Positions 44,494-47,691 of a DNA stretch of 47,691 bases are shown here, piece after piece. How positions within the stretch are numbered: position 1 is the first letter of the stretch; each line of letters starts with the position of its first letter. Below the pieces are notes generated by a model. It did no database searches and was not told where the DNA came from. It was given only the letters and a program-made list of their open reading frames with translations. Position numbers and translations under genes: made by a program. The stretch is from Bacilli bacterium (lineage in GTDB: Bacteria > Bacillota_I > Bacilli_A > RF39 > UBA660), in contig JAFWHR010000009.1 of the NCBI GenBank assembly GCA_017511945.1, positions 1-47,691 of the forward strand, given 5' to 3'.

Positions 44494-44814
44494 TTAAATC
44501 ACCACCTTGCAAAATATTATATCAAAGAAATATATATTTCGTCTATTTTTTTTATTAGCAAAAATTGGGGTGATTTTTATGTTGTAAAAAGATAAGAAGT
44601 CATTTGTAAAATAGTTTCGGTATTTATTGAATGCTTAGTTAAATTATGCTCAAATGAAAGGATAAATGCAACGTTCTACTTATATTGGAGTTGCATTTAC
44701 TTTTTTAGTTAAGTCTTAGTTAAATTATATAACAACTTTTAGTAAAAAATATTTATTTATTTATTAATTTATGTTATAATGAAAATGTAATAATTAGAGT
44801 CAGGAGGTGAGATT
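44494..44814. other. Intergenic region with orphan hairpin, direct repeats and a three-codon ORF
   Basis: GGGGTGAT (44567-44574) is followed by ATG TTG TAA (44579-44587), a ribosome site with almost no gene. AAATGCAAC (44664-44672) pairs with GTTGCATTT (44690-44698), then AC and six T, a terminator with no evident gene before it. CTTAGTTAAATTAT occurs at 44634-44647 and 44715-44728, 81 bases apart, flanking that hairpin. An extended -10 TGTTATAAT (44772-44780) serves the next gene. Confidence 0.5.
44772..44780 (+). promoter_or_regulatory. Extended -10 promoter of the membrane protein/Nif11 pair
   Basis: TGTTATAAT (44772-44780): TGn followed by a perfect TATAAT, with only a weak -35 (TTTATT, 44752-44757). 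Confidence 0.55.
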
Positions 44815-45207
44815 GTGAAAGAGAGAGCACCCCATGAAACTTTAAAATCTTTTAGTTGGATTTACATTATTGTTTCTATATTTTATGTTGTTGCAATTGT
44901 AATTTGTAATGTTATGCCAGAACTTAAAAATGGTCTTACTGAAGGATTAGGTAAAGACGGAATGCTATCATTAAATATTTCAGCAGGTGTTATTGTGGTT
45001 TTTAATTTATGGTATTTCTGGCTTTGCAGAAGAGTTGCTGATCGTAAAAGCGAAGGAACTTTATATATGATTCTTTTAATTCTAGGTATCATTAGTAGTT
45101 TAGTTACATTCTTTACTACTAAGGGAGCTGGAAGAGCTTTAAGTTTTGATGCAATCATAGATTTATTTGGTTTATATTTCTTAATGCAAGTAAAAAACGA
45201 GAAATAA
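44815..45207 (+). CDS. Small four-helix membrane protein
   Basis: 130 residues from a GTG at 44815 with AGGAGGTGAG just upstream. Four hydrophobic helices are visible (about 13-32, 50-70, 80-98 and 108-125) with short loops (CRRVADRKSEG, FTTKGAGRALS). No family recognised. It precedes the Nif11-like gene in the same transcript direction with only a hairpin between; an immunity or transport role is conceivable but unproven. Confidence 0.7.
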   Translation: MKERAPHETLKSFSWIYIIVSIFYVVAIVICNVMPELKNGLTEGLGKDGMLSLNISAGVIVVFNLWYFWLCRRVADRKSEGTLYMILLILGIISSLVTFFTTKGAGRALSFDAIIDLFGLYFLMQVKNEK

Positions 45208-45235
45208 TAAACATTAACTTATAAATTCTAATAAG

Positions 45236-45267
45236 AAATACTACTAATAAAAACAGTAGTATTTTTT
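45236..45267 (+). terminator. Terminator or attenuator hairpin before the Nif11-like gene
   Basis: AAATACTACT (45236-45245) pairs perfectly with AGTAGTATTT (45255-45264) followed by T. It ends only a few bases before the AAGGAGG of the next gene, so partial read-through, or RNA processing leaving a hairpin at the 5' end, would set the level of the peptide. Confidence 0.65.
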
Positions 45268-45288
45268 ATAAAAAGGAGGTATTATATT

Positions 45289-45591
45289 ATGGCAATGGAA
45301 AGTGCAAAAAAATTTGTAAAGAATTTTTATGAAGATGATGATTTAATAAAAAAATTATACGAAATGGAAGTATTAAAACCTGCTGGAAGTTATGATAAAA
45401 ATGCTCCTGAAGGTGAACAACAAAGAAAAACTGTAGAAGCAGCACAAAAACTAGGATATGACTTTACTAAAGAAGAATATGTAAAAGCAAATAAGGAATA
45501 TGGTCAGAGTGTTGGAATATTTAAGATGATATCGAAAATTCGTCATGTTGGTAAGGTTGTTAAAGAGGCTGCTAAATCAAATAAAAAATAA
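45289..45591 (+). CDS. Nif11-domain leader-like peptide with cationic tail
   Basis: 100 residues. The N-terminal part (MESAKKFVKNFYEDDDLIKK and later AAQKLGYDFTKEEYVKA) matches the Nif11 domain, which serves as the leader of many ribosomally made, modified peptides. About 15 extra residues (KPAGSYDKNAPEGEQ) are inserted between the halves. No GG or GA cleavage site is obvious. The C-terminal 27 residues (from S74, with GIFKMISKIRHVGKVVKEA) carry seven Lys, one Arg and one Glu and would form a cationic amphipathic helix. AAAGGAGGT is well placed. No modification enzyme is in the window, so precursor versus regulator is open. Confidence 0.6.
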   Translation: MAMESAKKFVKNFYEDDDLIKKLYEMEVLKPAGSYDKNAPEGEQQRKTVEAAQKLGYDFTKEEYVKANKEYGQSVGIFKMISKIRHVGKVVKEAAKSNKK

Positions 45592-45644
45592 ATTTAATAG
45601 TCATATTAAAATCTCAAATATTAACAAGTGTCAGGTATAAAGGT

Positions 45645-45677
45645 TGATTACATATCAATTTAGTAATCATCTTTTTA
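45645..45677 (+). terminator. Terminator after the Nif11-like gene
   Basis: TGATTAC (45645-45651) pairs with GTAATCA (45663-45669), followed by TCTTTTT. Confidence 0.7.
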
Positions 45678-45865
45678 TTTGTTTTATTATTTTCTTTATT
45701 CCTAATATAATTATTTTGAATTAATTTAATAGTTTTATCACTAAATGTATTGTGGGTACATTAATCTTTTAAAACTCCAATAATCTTCACGTTCTTTCTT
45801 TAAAAAAATGATAATGGATATATACTACCATTAGTATATTTAGTTATATATCTTTAAATGTTCGC

Positions 45866-45894
45866 TTGTATTATTTCTTTTGCTGTGAGATAAT
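45866..45894 (+). promoter_or_regulatory. Promoter of the small hydrophobic peptide gene
   Basis: TTGTAT (45866-45871), 17 bases, GATAAT (45889-45894). Predicted start near 45901. Confidence 0.6.
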
Positions 45895-45916
45895 TTTATT
45901 AGGAACATTTAACAAG

Positions 45917-46056
45917 TTGGGTGGAGCCATACTTCTAAATAGAAGGGTGGTGAGAAAATGAAAAAGAAAGATATGCTTATATCTTCCCTAATCATTATTA
46001 TCTTGCTTTTACTATTACTACTATTTATAGTGCTAATATAAAAGAAATCCACCTAA
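45917..46056 (+). promoter_or_regulatory. Complementary 5' and 3' segments of the toxin mRNA
   Basis: TTGGGTGGA (45917-45925), before the coding region, and TCCACCTAA (46048-46056), just after it, pair along all nine bases with one G-U pair. Long-range 5'-3' pairing that hides the ribosome site is characteristic of type I toxin mRNAs. Confidence 0.55.
45958..46041 (+). CDS. 27-residue hydrophobic peptide, candidate type I toxin
   Basis: MKKKDMLISSLIIIILLLLL continues with LLFIVLI. A lysine-rich start is followed by an unbroken membrane helix, the shape of TxpA/Fst/BsrG-type toxins, which insert in the membrane. GAAGGGTGGTGAG gives an unusually strong ribosome site. It has its own promoter, complementary 5'/3' mRNA segments and a convergent antisense promoter, which together make a toxin reading more likely than a chance ORF. 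No sequence homologue was recognised. Confidence 0.65.
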   Translation: MKKKDMLISSLIIIILLLLLLLFIVLI

Positions 46057-46151
46057 CTCAGCAATGATTTAGGTGAAACTGAATTAATCGGCAACACTCA
46101 ACATAGCGCTGTTAAGTGTTCCTCTTTTATTTATATGCAAGTTTCCTTGAC
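46040..46151 (-). ncRNA. Candidate antisense antitoxin RNA
   Basis: A minus-strand promoter at 46186-46158 would start an RNA near 46151 running left over the 3' part of the toxin mRNA. It would contain the long hairpin 46093-46120 first, then CACCTAA/TTAGGTG (46075-46050). On the minus strand that second hairpin is followed by GATTTCTTTT, a plausible terminator near 46040. The predicted RNA is about 110 bases and overlaps the toxin transcript 3' region, as in TxpA/RatA and Fst systems. Prediction only. Confidence 0.5.
46093..46128 (+). terminator. Terminator of the toxin transcript
   Basis: AACACT and AACA (46093-46103) pair with TGTT and AGTGTT (46110-46120), one mismatch, loop TAGCGC, followed by CCTCTTTTA. 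The same inverted repeat would be the 5' hairpin of the antisense RNA. Confidence 0.6.
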
Positions 46152-46157
46152 ATATTC

Positions 46158-46186
46158 ATAATATCATAAAAATAAGATTTTTTCAA
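46158..46186 (-). promoter_or_regulatory. Antisense promoter facing the toxin gene
   Basis: On the minus strand TTGAAA (46186-46181), 17 bases, TATTAT (46163-46158). Directed at the 3' end of the toxin mRNA. Confidence 0.55.
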
Positions 46187-46218
46187 TTTTATATTTAAAT
46201 TAACAATTGTAATTCCTG

Positions 46219-46246
46219 TTGACATGTATATAAAAAGTGTTATAAT
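46219..46246 (+). promoter_or_regulatory. Near-consensus promoter of the last gene
   Basis: Perfect TTGACA (46219-46224) and TATAAT (46241-46246) with a 16-base spacer. Transcription would start near 46253, so any start codon before that can be excluded. Confidence 0.75.
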
Positions 46247-46292
46247 AATCTCAATCAAACTAGTAATAAATTCAAAGAGGGAGATGAAAAAA

Positions 46293-47402
46293 GTGTTAGA
46301 AAAGTCATTTATGAGCGAAGAAATAGAATCAGAAAAAGAAGATAAACAAATAGATTTTAAAGAAAAACAGAAATTACTTCATCTTGAGGAGATAGCTACT
46401 TTAGTTAATTTATTGGTAAATCAAGATAATGAGATTAACTTGGAAAACATTTCATTTAATGGTAAATTATATAGCATAAAGATGAACAGTCAATTAAGTG
46501 ATGATAGTAAGAAGAATTACAATCACGATGGAGAAATTGTTGTATCTTGCTCCGATGGACGTTCATTGTCTATTAGTGAAGAAATCAAAGCAAAAGTGGA
46601 AAAAGAATATTCAGATTCTGGTTGGTTTAGTTGGGAAAAATTGTTGTATCATGCTGGTATTGTATGTTCTTATGAATATGATAATCTATCTATATCATTA
46701 TATTTTAATAATTGGGATGAAAAATTAAAAAAAGTTAAAAAGTTTATTAATAATATTGGTATTGATGATTGTGGTAATTTAGTGTATGATTGTGATGGAA
46801 GGATATTAAATATTTCGCCTAATTTTAATGTATTAACAGAATATGGAAAGGGTTGGAAATATATTTATCGTTTTGATTTTAATCAAGAAAATATATGTAA
46901 ACTATCATTTCGTAATAAGAGAAGTATTGGCGATAGACAAGCCGAATTATTAATTGATGAAAATGAAGTGGTATTGATAGAAGAAAATGATAGATATAAT
47001 AATGAAATAATTGAGGATAATATTTCGTTATTGGAGAAGGATAAAAAGTTGATTGAACATACAATGGAGGAAAGTAAAACTGATTATCCGATTAAAAAGT
47101 TACAAGAAATAATACATGATTTAGATGTAAAAATAAATGGTGAGAGAACACTAAAAAAAGTGTATGATATAGCATTAGATATTTTTTCTAAAACCAATGA
47201 TATGTTGAATATAAGAAATCTGTTTGTGGAACAAAAGATAGCAGATTATATATTTTCAGAAACTGAATTATTATTAATAATAAATCTTTTAAAAGATATT
47301 GTTGAAAAACTAAATGAGGAGAAGGAAAGAAAGATTAATGAAGTGATGGAAGGGTTATCTGAAGAAGAATTAAAAGTGTTGAGAAAGAAAATTGGTAAAT
47401 AA
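46293..47402 (+). CDS. Hypothetical protein with C-terminal coiled coil
   Basis: About 369 residues. GTG at 46293 is chosen: GGGAG (46279-46283) is 9 bases away and abuts the alternative ATG at 46284, while the ATG at 46224 lies inside the promoter. The N-terminus is acidic (EIESEKEDKQIDFKEKQKLL). The middle has aromatic-rich strands in two similar halves (SDSGWFSWEKLLYHAGIVC; YGKGWKYIYRFDFNQENICK), possibly a repeated beta domain. The last 130 residues are coiled coil (KKLQEIIHDLDVKINGER, LKDIVEKLNEEKERKINEVM). No family recognised, no membrane helix. Confidence 0.65.
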   Translation: MLEKSFMSEEIESEKEDKQIDFKEKQKLLHLEEIATLVNLLVNQDNEINLENISFNGKLYSIKMNSQLSDDSKKNYNHDGEIVVSCSDGRSLSISEEIKAKVEKEYSDSGWFSWEKLLYHAGIVCSYEYDNLSISLYFNNWDEKLKKVKKFINNIGIDDCGNLVYDCDGRILNISPNFNVLTEYGKGWKYIYRFDFNQENICKLSFRNKRSIGDRQAELLIDENEVVLIEENDRYNNEIIEDNISLLEKDKKLIEHTMEESKTDYPIKKLQEIIHDLDVKINGERTLKKVYDIALDIFSKTNDMLNIRNLFVEQKIADYIFSETELLLIINLLKDIVEKLNEEKERKINEVMEGLSEEELKVLRKKIGK

Positions 47403-47691
47403 TGAAATAATCTTTGCCACATTTTAATTTTTTTCTGATATATTTATTCCATGGTTAAGGAAAAAAAACAAGTAATTATTGTTTATGTTTTTACAAAAAG
47501 TGCTCAATTTTTATGAGCTCTTTTTAGTAAGTAGGAAAGGGGATTGGGAAGTCTCCCCATAAAATTATAATTTGTATATACAAATTCAGTGCTGGCTATA
47601 CCATAAATTGATACATTTTCATGCATTGTTTTTATGCTTTTTTTAGACCTTTTGTACTTCAGTTTTAGGAATTAATACTAAAACATCAACT
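47403..47691. other. Right-end intergenic region: terminator, palindrome, second hairpin and possible gene end
   Basis: GCTCA (47501-47505) and TGAGC (47513-47517) form a hairpin followed by TCTTTTT, a terminator for the preceding gene. AATTTGTATATACAAATT (47569-47586) is a perfect 18-base palindrome. GCAT (47623-47626) and ATGC (47634-47637) before seven T form another small terminator-like hairpin. At the very edge, 47643-47691 on the minus strand reads DVLVLIPKTEVQKV then stop, possibly the end of a gene outside the window; too short to call. Confidence 0.45.

Overview
This is a very AT-rich Bacillota (Firmicutes) chromosome segment. TGA is used as a stop, ribosome binding sites are strong (GGAGG or GGTGAT types), and TTG and GTG starts are common. 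Spore coat genes (cotE next to miaB, and a cotD-like gene), a rpsP-khpA pair, a suf operon, an RNase J family gene, a class D sortase and a Gram-positive type capsule kinase/phosphatase pair point to a low-GC, probably gut-associated member of class Bacilli. That placement is inference. No rRNA, tRNA, CRISPR array or insertion sequence was recognised.

Region 1 (1-4.6 kb): a membrane-anchored surface protein whose C-terminal DUF6273/lectin-like part holds a 100-base GC-rich patch that looks like the variable region of a diversity-generating retroelement (DGR); a MacB/BceAB-like ABC transporter; and a cotD-like gene. Region 2 (4.6-21.1 kb), mostly housekeeping: HIT protein, sufC-sufD-sufS without sufU or sufB, a diacylglycerol kinase family lipid kinase, an RNase J paralogue with degenerate active-site motifs, miaB facing cotE, a membrane-anchored unknown protein divergent from rpsP-khpA, a prepilin-like protein, a DacA carboxypeptidase, a transglutaminase-like protein with a small coupled partner, a PepSY lipoprotein, and a Y-family polymerase with a YolD-like partner under a promoter containing a LexA-like box.

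Region 3 (21.6-42.2 kb): cell surface. A mosaic secreted protein (CCSHH motif, two Cys-rich repeats, G5 domain) and a K+ channel precede a Wzx/Wzy-type polysaccharide cluster: initiating sugar transferase, four GT2 enzymes, two different ATP-grasp ligases, Wzy, a hexapeptide acetyltransferase, UDP-galactopyranose mutase and Wzx, then UDP-glucose dehydrogenase and a VanZ protein. The next operon links a secreted protein with a VKNTG sorting-type tail, a class D sortase, a four-helix membrane protein, a fused Wzz/tyrosine kinase and its PHP phosphatase. A fused ATPase-permease closes the region.

Region 4 (42.2-47.7 kb): an accessory stretch. Three copies of a hairpin-plus-ATGGAGC repeat module lie around two minus-strand coiled-coil genes and a truncated membrane-protein remnant. 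They are followed by a four-helix membrane protein, a Nif11-type leader-like peptide with a cationic tail, a well-formed candidate type I toxin-antitoxin locus (27-residue hydrophobic peptide, own promoter, 5'-3' mRNA pairing, convergent antisense promoter) and an unknown gene with a near-consensus promoter. The strongest leads are the orphan DGR-type variable region, the type I toxin-antitoxin locus, the Nif11-like peptide, and the repeat modules.
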